The position numbers and the translations under genes were made by a program. 64,000 bases of DNA from DATEOR01 sp963766725 (GTDB lineage Bacteria > Actinomycetota > Thermoleophilia > Gaiellales > Gaiellaceae). Shown here one piece after another: positions 17,031-24,666 of the stretch (position 1 is its first letter; each line of letters opens with the position of its first letter). Location: the NCBI GenBank assembly GCA_963766725.1, contig CAVYBK010000019.1:22101-86100 (forward strand), given 5' to 3'. The notes beneath the pieces were generated by a model that did not search any database, had not been told where the DNA came from, and was given only the letters and a program-made list of their open reading frames with translations.

Positions 17031-18178
17031 CTGCGCTCCTTCGCCAGCTCGACGACGCGCTCCGCGGCGGAGAGCATCGTCTCCTCGACGTAGAGGTTGG
17101 GCGGCGCCGCGTCGGCCAGCATGGCGCGGCCCTCGGCCGCGTTCGTCCCGTCGAGCCGGACGACGATCGGGAGGTCGATGGTCATGCGGTCGAGCGCCTC
17201 GAGGATCCCGCGCGCGACCTCGTCGCCGCGCGTGATCCCGCCGAAGATGTTGAAGAGGATCGCCTCCACCTGAGCGTCGGCGGTGATGACCTCGAGCGCG
17301 TCGACGACGCCCTCGGCGTCGCCTCCCCCGCCGAGGTCGCAGAAGTTCGCCGGCCTGCCGCCGACCTGGTCGATCACGTCGAGCGTCGACATGACGAGGC
17401 CCGCGCCGTTTCCGAGGATCCCGATCTCGCCGTCGAGCTTCACGTACGTGACGCCCTTCTCACGCGCGAGCCGCTCCTGCTGGTCGCCCGCCTCGGGGTC
17501 GCGCATCTCGGCGATGTCGGTGTGCCGGTAGAGCGCGTTGTCGTCGACCGTGAACTTCGAGTCGAGCGCCTTCACCTCGCCGGCGGGGGTGACGATCAGC
17601 GGGTTGATCTCGCAGAGCATCGCGTCGGTGCCGACGAAGGCGTCGTAGAGCTTCCCGACGATCGCGAGCACCTGCTTCTGTTCGTCGGGATCCTCGAGCC
17701 CGGCGGTGAAGACCAGCCAGCGGGCCTGGAACGGCTGGAAGCCGACGAGCGGGTCGATGTGCAGGCGGGCGAGCGCGCCAGGGTCGGTCTCGGCGACCTC
17801 CTCGATGTCGACGCCGCCCTTCGTCGTGAACATGAAGAGCGGCTTCTTCTCGCCGCGGTCGAACGTGACCGAGAGGTAGTACTCGCGCTCGATCTCGGAG
17901 GCCTTCTCGATCCAGACGCTCGAGACGACGTGCCCGCGGATGTCCATGCCGAGGATGTCACGGGCGCGAGCCTCGGCGTCGTCAGGGCCCTCGGCGAGCT
18001 GGATCCCGCCGGCCTTCCCGCGGCCGCCAGTGAGCACCTGCGCCTTCACGACGACCTGGCCGCCGAGCTCCTCCGCGGCCGCGCGCGCCTCCTCCGGAGT
18101 GGTCGCGAGCCGCCCCTCGGACACGGGGATTCCGAAGCGCGCAAAGAGCTGCTTTCCCTGATACTCGTAGAGATCCAT
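17027..18178 (-). CDS. sucC: Succinyl-CoA synthetase (ADP-forming) beta subunit
   Basis: 383 residues starting MDLYEYQGKQLFARFGIPV, the standard SucC N-terminus, with the ATP-grasp domain (VVKAQVLTGGRGKAGGIQLA, ALDSKFTVDDNALYRH) and the C-terminal ligase domain (YVKLDGEIGILGNGAGLVMSTLD, FNIFGGITRGDEVARGI). It binds nucleotide and succinate and pairs with SucD. The gene starts 65 bp from the divergent acidic-repeat gene, and the methyltransferase gene follows with a 4-nt overlap. Confidence 0.95.
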   Translation of the reverse strand: MDLYEYQGKQLFARFGIPVSEGRLATTPEEARAAAEELGGQVVVKAQVLTGGRGKAGGIQLAEGPDDAEARARDILGMDIRGHVVSSVWIEKASEIEREYYLSVTFDRGEKKPLFMFTTKGGVDIEEVAETDPGALARLHIDPLVGFQPFQARWLVFTAGLEDPDEQKQVLAIVGKLYDAFVGTDAMLCEINPLIVTPAGEVKALDSKFTVDDNALYRHTDIAEMRDPEAGDQQERLAREKGVTYVKLDGEIGILGNGAGLVMSTLDVIDQVGGRPANFCDLGGGGDAEGVVDALEVITADAQVEAILFNIFGGITRGDEVARGILEALDRMTIDLPIVVRLDGTNAAEGRAMLADAAPPNLYVEETMLSAAERVVELAKERR

Positions 18179-18243
18179 CCGGGCGCGGCGAGTCTAGCGA
18201 CTCCGCTGTAGCCTTCCGGCGCCACCCGAGAGAGGAGTGACGA

Positions 18244-18438
18244 ATGAGCACGTTGCTGGAGGAGGAAATTCGGACACGCGGCATCACCGAGTTCGACGTC
18301 CGCGACGAGACCATGGACCAGGACGACATGGACTCCGACTCGGACGACACGGATTCCGACGACACGGATTCCGACGACTCGGACGCCGACGACACGGATT
18401 CGAGCGACGCCGACACCGACGCAGAAGACCCGAGCTAG
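18244..18438 (+). CDS. Highly acidic repeat protein, possibly the N-terminus of the JmjC cupin gene
   Basis: 64 codons starting MSTLLEEEIRTRGITEFDV, with a good ribosome binding site (GAGAGGAGTGACGA before the ATG). Residues 30-55 are almost only Asp, Ser and Thr, encoded by a 15-bp tandem repeat. The reading frame stops at TAG 18436-18438, exactly where the JmjC-type cupin frame, which has no start codon of its own, becomes recognisable. Removing one C from CCC at 18429-18431 would fuse both into a single protein of about 456 residues. As a separate protein it has no recognisable function. Confidence 0.6.
   Translation: MSTLLEEEIRTRGITEFDVRDETMDQDDMDSDSDDTDSDDTDSDDSDADDTDSSDADTDAEDPS
18331..18405 (+). 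repeat. 15-bp tandem repeat, about five units, coding for Asp/Ser/Thr
   Basis: Units of 15 bp follow one another at 18331, 18346, 18361, 18376 and 18391. The units at 18346 and 18361 are identical (GACACGGATTCCGAC) and the flanking ones differ at a few bases. The repeat keeps the reading frame and encodes DTDSD-like pentapeptides. Such repeats can change copy number by slippage, which would alter the length of the acidic region without disrupting the frame. Confidence 0.85.
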
Positions 18439-18439
18439 C

Positions 18440-19615
18440 GCGCTCTCGCGCACGCTCGATCCCGTCTCGGGCGAGGAGTTTCTCGCCGAGCACTGGGAGC
18501 AGAAGCCGCTCGTCGTCCCGCGGGGGGAGCAGGGTCGCTTCGACGACCTCCTCTCGGTCGCGGACGTCGAGCGGCTTCTCACGTCGGGCGGGCTTCGCTT
18601 CCCGGGCTTCAGGCTTACGAAGGCCGGCGCGAAGCTCGAGGTCGCCGACTACACGAAGGACCTCTCCTGGCGGCCGCAGCCCTTCTCGGGCACCGCAGAC
18701 GTCCAGCGTGTCCTCGCCGAGTTCGAGGACGGCGCGACGATCGTCCTCCAGGGCCTGCACCTGAACTGGCAGCCGCTCGCGGAGTTCTGCCGGTCGTTGG
18801 AGGCGGAGCTCGGCCATCCGGCGCAGGCCAATGCTTACTTCACGCCGCGGGCAGCGCAGGGCCTGCCGGTCCACCACGACACGCACGACGTCTTCTCGCT
18901 CCAGGTCGCGGGCGAGAAGCGCTGGCTCGTCTACGAGCCCGCCTGGGAGCTGCCGCTCAAGCACCAGCGCTACAAGGCCGAGACGATGGGCGAGCCGGGC
19001 GAGCCCGTCCTCGACGTGACGCTGCAGGCGGGCGACACGCTCTATCTCCCCCGCGGCTGGCTCCACGAGGCCAAGACCTCCGAGACGGACTCGCTGCACC
19101 TGACCGTGGGCGTGAACGTCTACACGTGGATGGACGCGTTCCGGGCGGCGCTCGACAGCTGCGCGCGCGAGGTCGGCTTCCGGCGCTCGCCGGACAGCGA
19201 GACTCCCGGCGAGCTCATCGAGCTCCTCGCGGACCAGCTGAGCCCCGAGCGTGTCGAGCACCGGCGCCGGCGGAAGCTCGTGCGTACTCGGCGGCCGGTC
19301 CTCGGCGGGCAGCTGAGCCAGCTGCGGGCGCTCGAGAGCCTCGACGCCGACACCGTCCTCGAGCGGCGGCCGACCGTCCTCTTCGACTTCGAGGGCGCGA
19401 CGCTCTCCTTCGAGGGCAAGGACCTCACGCTTCCGGACGAGGCGGCGGAGGATCTCGCCTTCATCGCTCAGTCCGACGAGCCGTTCACGCCGGCCGACCT
19501 TCCGGGCGACCTGGACGACGAGGGGCGCCTCGTGCTCGTCCGCAGGCTGGTGCGCGAAGGCTTTCTCGTGATCAGCGCAGCCGCGCGCGGAAACGGCGCG
19601 GACGCTGAGGCGTGA
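18440..19615 (+). CDS. JmjC-type cupin (ROXA/NO66-like 2-oxoglutarate oxygenase); start not identifiable, likely frameshifted from upstream acidic region
   Basis: The recognisable protein begins ALSRTLDPVSGEEFLAEHW near 18440. The Fe(II) ligands are H-x-D in GLPVHHDTHDVFSLQ and a distal His in LYLPRGWLHEAKT, and the double-stranded beta-helix core and C-terminal winged-helix-like part match ribosomal-oxygenase-type cupins, which hydroxylate ribosomal protein residues in studied members. No ATG, GTG or TTG occurs in this frame before TTG 18797, which is after conserved sequence. The frame is open back to 18248, so the gene most likely starts at 18244 with one extra base near 18430. The end overlaps the convergent gene by 44 nt. 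Confidence 0.75.
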   Translation, partial: ALSRTLDPVSGEEFLAEHWEQKPLVVPRGEQGRFDDLLSVADVERLLTSGGLRFPGFRLTKAGAKLEVADYTKDLSWRPQPFSGTADVQRVLAEFEDGATIVLQGLHLNWQPLAEFCRSLEAELGHPAQANAYFTPRAAQGLPVHHDTHDVFSLQVAGEKRWLVYEPAWELPLKHQRYKAETMGEPGEPVLDVTLQAGDTLYLPRGWLHEAKTSETDSLHLTVGVNVYTWMDAFRAALDSCAREVGFRRSPDSETPGELIELLADQLSPERVEHRRRRKLVRTRRPVLGGQLSQLRALESLDADTVLERRPTVLFDFEGATLSFEGKDLTLPDEAAEDLAFIAQSDEPFTPADLPGDLDDEGRLVLVRRLVREGFLVISAAARGNGADAEA

Positions 19616-20493
19616 CCGAGTCGCACGTCATATAGACCGGGTCCTCGCCGAGCTCGGCCCAGGCCTCGGCGGCGTACTCGCGTCCGGCGGCGCGTAGCGT
19701 GACGAGCCAGCGGTCTTCGGCCTCGCGCGAGACGCGGAGGATCTCGACGTCGCGCACCCCCGTGAGGCCCGTCTCCTCGCGCACGGCGAGCTCGGCCGCC
19801 TGCACGCCGAACGTGTAGGCGGAGCGGCCGCGGTAGCGCTCGAGGTGGAGGCGCCCGTCGAAGTAGTCGTCGAGGATCGGGTCGAGGTCCTCCTCGCCGA
19901 CGCGGCCGTAGAAAAGCCCCTCCGGGAGGACGACGACGTTGCCGGCGAAGCGGTCGCCGCCCACGTGCGTCGACTGCCAGACCCATTCGGGGTCGACCTT
20001 CGCCCTTCAGCCGGTCGTAGAGCGGCCGCCCGTACTTCGCGCAGCAGCGGTCGCGCTTTCCGTGCGTGCAGACGACGAAGAGCGGGTGCTCGACCGGGAC
20101 TCCCGGCGTGCTCCCGTCGAGAAGCGCCGAGGCGAAGTCGTAGCCGACGAGGTCGTCGTGGTGGTCGAACTCGAGCCCGTAGAACCGCTCCTCCCCGGGC
20201 CGGCAGCTGCCCACGTAGAGCATCCGGCGCTTGTGGGAGCGCCGCTCCGGCCGCTTGACGAAGAGGAGGCGGGAGTGCCCGAGCTTCCGCAGCTGGTCGC
20301 GCAGGTGCTCCTTGAGCGGCTGCGAGAGAAGGCTTCCGCCGAGCACGTCGCGATCCCAGAGACCGCGGTATTCGATGAGCACCCAGCGGTCGACGCGGCT
20401 TGCCGTCGCGGCGAGGTCCTCGTGTGCCGCGCCCGACACGTCTGCGCAGAGCTCTCGCCTGGCTCGAACGGCCACTGCTGGAAGGGTACCCAT
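19572..20493 (-). CDS. Sucrase/ferredoxin-like family protein, apparent frameshift
   Basis: From the ATG at 20493 (MGTLPAVAVRARRELCADVS). The N-terminal half contains CTHGKRDRCCAKYGRPLY, the signature of the sucrase/ferredoxin-like (Suc_Fer) family with a thioredoxin-like [2Fe-2S] fold. The second half, starting VDPEWVWQSTHVGGDRFAGN, lies in the next frame. Removing one C from CCC at 20003-20005 joins RLKAKVDPEWVWQ into one protein of about 306 residues. A shorter second-half reading from 19964 is a by-product of the shift. The function of this family in bacteria is unclear. Both halves are well conserved, so the break is probably an error in the sequence. Confidence 0.72.
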
Positions 20494-20546
20494 TGTAAGG
20501 CAAACCTTACACGGCTCCATTTCGAGCAGACCCACGCGGGCGTCCT

Positions 20547-21500
20547 CTAGGCGAACACCTTTGTCTTCTCGGGACGGATGAACACCGAACGACCCGGCTC
20601 GAGGTCGAGGTCCTCGGTTCGCTCGCGGCTCAGCTGGATCCAGATCTCATTGTCGTCCGGAAGCGCGACTTCCACCCGAACTTCGAAGCCGAGATGGACA
20701 ACACGCTTGACGATCCCCTCTCGACTCGTCCCGTCTGGCTCGAGCTCGATCTCGAAATCGTGCGGACGAACGAACGAGTTGTCGAATCGGTTGACCGGGC
20801 CGACGAAACCCATGACGAACTCGCTCGCCGGATGCTCGTAGAGATCGCGGGGCTTTCCGGTCTGCTCGATCCGGCCCTCGTTCATGAGCACGATTCGGTC
20901 GGCGACGTCCATCGCCTCCTCCTGGTCATGCGTGACGAGAACCGTCGTGACGTGGACGTCCTCGTGAAGACGACGCAGCCACGTGCGGAGCTCCTTGCGA
21001 ACGCGCGCGTCGAGGGCGCCGAAGGGCTCGTCGAGGAGGAGGACCTTCGGCTCGACGGCGAGCGCACGCGCGAGTGCCATGCGCTGGCGCTGCCCGCCGG
21101 AGAGCTGCGCGGGATAGCGCTCCGCGAGACCGTTCAGCTGGACAAGCTCGAGGAGCTCGTCGACGCGGCCACGGATCTCTTCCTTCGGCCGCTTGCGGAT
21201 GCGCAGGCCGAAGGCGACGTTCTCGCGCACGGTCAGATGCTTGAAGGCGGCGTAGTGCTGAAACACGAAACCGACCCCGCGCTTCTGGGGTGGAAGGCCT
21301 GTGGCGTGCTCGCCGAGGATGAGCACTTTGCCCTCGTCGGGCTCCTCGAGGCCGGCGATCACCCGGAGGAGCGTCGACTTGCCGCTCCCGCTCGGCCCGA
21401 GCAGGGCCGTCAGCGAGCCGCCCGCAATCGCCACCGAGACGTCGTCGAGGGCGACGAAGTCACCGAAGCGCTTCGTCACGCCGCGGACCGCTATCGACAC
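20547..21500 (-). CDS. cysA: Sulfate/thiosulfate ABC transporter ATP-binding protein
   Basis: 317 residues from a GTG at 21500. Walker A GPSGSGKST, Q-loop region QHYAAFKHLTVRENVAFGL, signature LSGGQRQRMALARAL, Walker B LLLDEPFGALDA and the H-loop VTHDQEEAMDVADRI are intact. The C-terminal part (FIRPEKTKVFA) is a TOBE-like domain. The pairing with CysT/CysW-like permeases and a sulfate-type binding protein identifies the substrate class. It overlaps the cysW gene by 41 nt and is the last gene of the transport operon. Confidence 0.93.
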   Translation of the reverse strand: MSIAVRGVTKRFGDFVALDDVSVAIAGGSLTALLGPSGSGKSTLLRVIAGLEEPDEGKVLILGEHATGLPPQKRGVGFVFQHYAAFKHLTVRENVAFGLRIRKRPKEEIRGRVDELLELVQLNGLAERYPAQLSGGQRQRMALARALAVEPKVLLLDEPFGALDARVRKELRTWLRRLHEDVHVTTVLVTHDQEEAMDVADRIVLMNEGRIEQTGKPRDLYEHPASEFVMGFVGPVNRFDNSFVRPHDFEIELEPDGTSREGIVKRVVHLGFEVRVEVALPDDNEIWIQLSRERTEDLDLEPGRSVFIRPEKTKVFA

Positions 21501-22287
21501 GGGGTGTCTCCTTTCGGAAGAGGTTCATGAGAAAGAGGGTCATGAGTGCGAGAACCGCGAGAACCACAGATGCCGTGTAAGCGCCCACGAGGTCAAACGC
21601 CTGAAATCTGTTGTTCACGTGCAGGGTAAGCGTCTGGGTCTTGCCGATCAGGTTCCCGGAGACGACCGAGACGGCGCCGAACTCGCCCAGGCACCGTGCG
21701 GTCGTCAGCACGACGCCGTAGGTCACGCCCCAGCGGATCGCGGGAAGCGTGATCCTGCGGAAGGTGGCGAGCGGCGAGGCGCCCAAGGTCCAGGCGGCCT
21801 CCTCCTGCTCGGTGCCGATCTCGCGGAGCACCGGCACGACCTCGCGGACCACGAACGGGAGCGAGACGAAGATGGTCGCGAGGACCATGGCCGGCAGCGC
21901 GAAGACGATCTGGATCCCGTGCGCGTCGAGCCAAGGCCCGAACCACCCGGTGCGCGCATAGACGAGGAAGAGCGCGAGGCCGACGACGACCGGGGAAAGC
22001 GCAAAGGGGAGATCGACGAGCGCGTTCAGGACGGCCTTCCCGCGGAAGCGCTGCCGGACGAGGACGAGCGCGCACGCGACGCCGAAGATCGTGTTCAGGG
22101 GCACGGCGATGAGCGCGATCAAGAGCGTGAGCCAGAGCGCGTGCAGGAAGTCCGGGTCGGTCATCGCGTTCCAGACCGGCTCGAGGCCGTGCTGGAAGGT
22201 GCGGTAGAAGACCAGCCCGACGGGGAGCACGAGCAGCAGCATGAGGTAGGTGAGCGCGGCGAAGCGCAGGCCGTATCTAGCTCTCAT
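21460..22287 (-). CDS. cysW: Sulfate ABC transporter permease (CysW-like)
   Basis: 275 residues starting MRARYGLRFAALTYLMLLLV, with about six membrane helices. The EAA loop, which contacts the ATPase, reads EEAAWTLGASPLATFRRITLP near residue 167. The end is rich in Arg and reaches into cysA. It forms the transmembrane channel with CysT. It overlaps both neighbours, by 41 nt with cysA and 11 nt with cysT, so the operon is tightly coupled. Confidence 0.92.
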   Translation of the reverse strand: MRARYGLRFAALTYLMLLLVLPVGLVFYRTFQHGLEPVWNAMTDPDFLHALWLTLLIALIAVPLNTIFGVACALVLVRQRFRGKAVLNALVDLPFALSPVVVGLALFLVYARTGWFGPWLDAHGIQIVFALPAMVLATIFVSLPFVVREVVPVLREIGTEQEEAAWTLGASPLATFRRITLPAIRWGVTYGVVLTTARCLGEFGAVSVVSGNLIGKTQTLTLHVNNRFQAFDLVGAYTASVVLAVLALMTLFLMNLFRKETPRVDSGPRRDEALR

Positions 22288-23026
22288 GCTTGGACCCCCA
22301 GCGGCGGACGAGGTCGATGGCCAGAAGCGTCAGGAACGAGAACGCGAGCAGGACGACGGAGAGCGCCGCGGCAGCCGTCGGCCTGTCGCTCTCGATGTTC
22401 GAGAAGATCTGCACCGACGCGACCTGCGTCTTGAACGGGATGTTCCCGGAGATGAGGATGACCGCCCCGAACTCTCCGACCGCCCGCGCGAAGGCGAGCG
22501 CGACGCCCGAGAGGATGGCCGGGACGAGGTTCGGAAGGATCACGCGGCGGAAGATCGTGAAGCCGCCCGCGCCGAGAGAGGCCGCAGCCTCCTCCATCTC
22601 CCGATCGAGCTCGTGCACCACGGGTTGCACCGAGCGCACGACGAAGGGCAGCGTGACGAAGAGGAGCGCGGCGACGATCGCCAATCGCGTGTACGCGATG
22701 TTGATCCCGATCGGACCTCTTGGCCCGTAGAGGGCGAGTAGCGTGAGGCCGGCGACGATCGTCGGCAGCGCGAAGGGGAGGTCGATGAGCGAGTTGACGA
22801 GCCCCTTGCCGGGGAAGTCGTCTCGGACGAGAACCCACGCGATCAGCGTGCCCATGACCGCGTTAACGAGCGCGACCACGACGGAGGCGCCGAACGTCAG
22901 CTTGAGGGAGGCGAGCGCCGCCGGGCTCGTCACGGCGTTCCAGAACCCCTCGAGCCCGCTGCCCGTCGACTTCCAGATCACCGCAGCCAGCGGGATCAGG
23001 ACGATGAAGCTCAGGTACCCGATCAC
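22277..23026 (-). CDS. cysT: Sulfate ABC transporter permease (CysT-like), start uncertain
   Basis: 249 residues from the GTG at 23026 (MIGYLSFIVLIPLAAVIW). The EAA loop reads EEAAASLGAGGFTIFRRVILP near residue 150, and about six membrane helices are visible. The reading frame continues 5' of the GTG with LPVRRAASGGSALGRGF, which resembles the normal beginning of CysT, but this stretch contains no ATG, GTG or TTG. The true start may lie there or the GTG may be correct. The gene overlaps cysW by 11 nt and follows the binding-protein gene after 67 nt. Confidence 0.88.
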   Translation of the reverse strand: MIGYLSFIVLIPLAAVIWKSTGSGLEGFWNAVTSPAALASLKLTFGASVVVALVNAVMGTLIAWVLVRDDFPGKGLVNSLIDLPFALPTIVAGLTLLALYGPRGPIGINIAYTRLAIVAALLFVTLPFVVRSVQPVVHELDREMEEAAASLGAGGFTIFRRVILPNLVPAILSGVALAFARAVGEFGAVILISGNIPFKTQVASVQIFSNIESDRPTAAAALSVVLLAFSFLTLLAIDLVRRWGSKHES

Positions 23027-23093
23027 GAAGCCGCGTCCGAGGGCGGAACCCCCGGACGCGGCTCGACGAACTGGTAGGCGGAGCGCTTCGGCC

Positions 23094-24104
23094 CTAGCCT
23101 GAATCGGTCGACACCCCCAGAGACATCTCGATCTTGGCCACGATTCCGTTCTCCGGATCGAAGAACTCGTCCTTGACGGTGCCCCAGCCGCCGAAGTCCT
23201 GGATGGTGAAGAGCGTCGGCGGGGTCTTGTAGTCGAACTGCTCCGCCACGGACTTCACGACCGGCCGGTAGCCCTTTTCGCCGAAGATCTTCTGCGCTTC
23301 GTCGGAGTAGAGGAACTTGACGAAGTCGGTCGCGGACTGCGGAGCATCCGACGTCACGGCAACCGGGTTCTCGATCAGGATCGTCTGTTCGGGGATGACA
23401 TAGTCGACGTTCTCGCCCTTCTGCTGCGCAGTGATCGCCTCGTTCTCGTACGAAAGGAGAACGTCGCCCTTCCCCCCGGTGAAGGTCTGGAGCGCGTCGC
23501 GGGCGCTCGCGTCCTGGACGGCAACATGCTGGAAGAGCTCGTTCAGGTAGGCGACGGCTTCTTCCTTCGACTTGCCCTGCTTTATCTGGGCGCCGTACGC
23601 GGCCATGATGTTCCAGCGCGCGCCGCCCGAGGTGAAGGGGTTCGGGGTCACGACCTCTACGCCCGGCTTCAAGAGGTCGTCCCAGGTCTGAATGTCGTCG
23701 GGGTTCCCCTTGCGTACGACGAAGGAGACGACCGAGTCGGTGAGGATGCCCTTGTACTCGTTCTGGCTCCAGTCCGAGTCGACGAGGCCCGCGTCGACGA
23801 GTCGGGTGATGTCGCTGTCGAGTGCGAACTCGACGACGTCGGCCGGCAGGCCGGCCTCGACGGCCCGGCTCTGCTCGCCGGAGGCGCCGTAGGACTGCTC
23901 GAACTCGACGCCCTTGCCCTCCGCGGTCTTCTGGAAGGCGGGAATGATCGCCTCGTAGGCCTCCTGCGGGGTCGAATAGGCGACGAGCGTCAGCTTGCCG
24001 CCTCCCGAGTCCTCGTTCGCCGCATTACTCGTCCCTCCGCAAGCCGCCGCCAGAAGTGCAATGACGACGGCGAGAATCGCTCCGGCTCCCCCTAGTTGCT
24101 TCAC
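23094..24104 (-). CDS. Sulfate ABC transporter substrate-binding lipoprotein
   Basis: 336 residues from the GTG at 24104, chosen because GGAGG lies 4 nt before it; a TTG at 24125 would add seven residues without such a site. The signal peptide has a lipobox ALLAAACGG. The mature part has VAYSTPQEAYEAIIPAFQ, EQSYGASGEQSRAV, GARWNIMAAYGAQ and FGGWGTVKDEFFDPENGIV, characteristic of sulfate/thiosulfate-binding Sbp/CysP proteins. It is lipid-anchored outside the cell and delivers sulfate to CysTWA. It is the first gene of the operon and is divergent from an Rrf2 regulator. Confidence 0.93.
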   Translation of the reverse strand: MKQLGGAGAILAVVIALLAAACGGTSNAANEDSGGGKLTLVAYSTPQEAYEAIIPAFQKTAEGKGVEFEQSYGASGEQSRAVEAGLPADVVEFALDSDITRLVDAGLVDSDWSQNEYKGILTDSVVSFVVRKGNPDDIQTWDDLLKPGVEVVTPNPFTSGGARWNIMAAYGAQIKQGKSKEEAVAYLNELFQHVAVQDASARDALQTFTGGKGDVLLSYENEAITAQQKGENVDYVIPEQTILIENPVAVTSDAPQSATDFVKFLYSDEAQKIFGEKGYRPVVKSVAEQFDYKTPPTLFTIQDFGGWGTVKDEFFDPENGIVAKIEMSLGVSTDSG

Positions 24105-24206
24105 TCTACCTCCAAATCTCGACAATTATAGTCAGTAAAATAAAGTAAGCTGGTGCAGCAAAGTATTCCAAGCTTGTTCTCCTGTCAAACTTGAACTGGA
24201 GAGCGC
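24105..24206. promoter_or_regulatory. AT-rich divergent promoter region between sulfate transporter and Rrf2 regulator
   Basis: About 102 bp separate the two divergent start codons. Its middle is markedly AT-rich for this genome (AATTATAGTCAGTAAAATAA around 24124-24143), and CTGACTATAAT on the minus strand could be a -10 for the sbp operon. The arrangement suggests the Rrf2 protein binds here and controls both genes. The exact operator cannot be defined from one sequence. Confidence 0.5.
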
Positions 24207-24644
24207 ATGTGGGTCACGCGGCGAACTGACTACGCAACGCGCGCCGTGTTGTCACTGGCGATGGCGGAGGAAGCGATGAACCTCGACCAGCTCGCCGAGG
24301 CGACCGAGGCACCGCGTTCGGTCCTCGAGCAGGTGATGCCGAGGCTCCGAACGGCGGGAATCGTGCGGTCAGTTCGTGGGCCCGGCGGTGGCTATCGCCT
24401 GAACCATCCTCCGGCAGAGCTGACGCTCGAGCGCGTCGTGCGCGTGTTCGAGGGCCAGCTCGCGCCGATCGGCTATGCGACTCGACACGAACCCGATCCG
24501 TGTCCAGCGATCGTCGACCGGTCACTCCGGCCTGCCTGGGAGGAAGTGAGAGACGCGACGATCACGATCTTGGATCGCATCAACTTCGCCGACCTTGCCG
24601 AAGCCGCCCGAGCCGAGCCGAAAAGCACGCGTTCTTCACCTTAG
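24207..24644 (+). CDS. Rrf2-family transcriptional regulator (CymR/IscR-like)
   Basis: 145 residues starting MWVTRRTDYATRAVLSLAMA, the Rrf2 hallmark. The winged helix includes NLDQLAEATEAPRSVLEQVM as the recognition region and the wing RSVRGPGGGYRLNHPPAELT. Only one cysteine (DPCPAIVD) is present where Fe-S-sensing IscR/NsrR proteins have three, so it is unlikely to carry a cluster and is closer to CymR, which responds to cysteine metabolism. Its divergent position next to the sulfate transporter supports control of sulfur uptake. The effector is inferred. Confidence 0.87.
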   Translation: MWVTRRTDYATRAVLSLAMAEEAMNLDQLAEATEAPRSVLEQVMPRLRTAGIVRSVRGPGGGYRLNHPPAELTLERVVRVFEGQLAPIGYATRHEPDPCPAIVDRSLRPAWEEVRDATITILDRINFADLAEAARAEPKSTRSSP

Positions 24645-24666
24645 AGGGCGCCACCCTACGGACTCC

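Noticed and set aside
18331..18405. Regular repeat considered as a CRISPR array
   Set aside because: Units are contiguous 15-mers without spacers, keep a reading frame and encode an acidic peptide.
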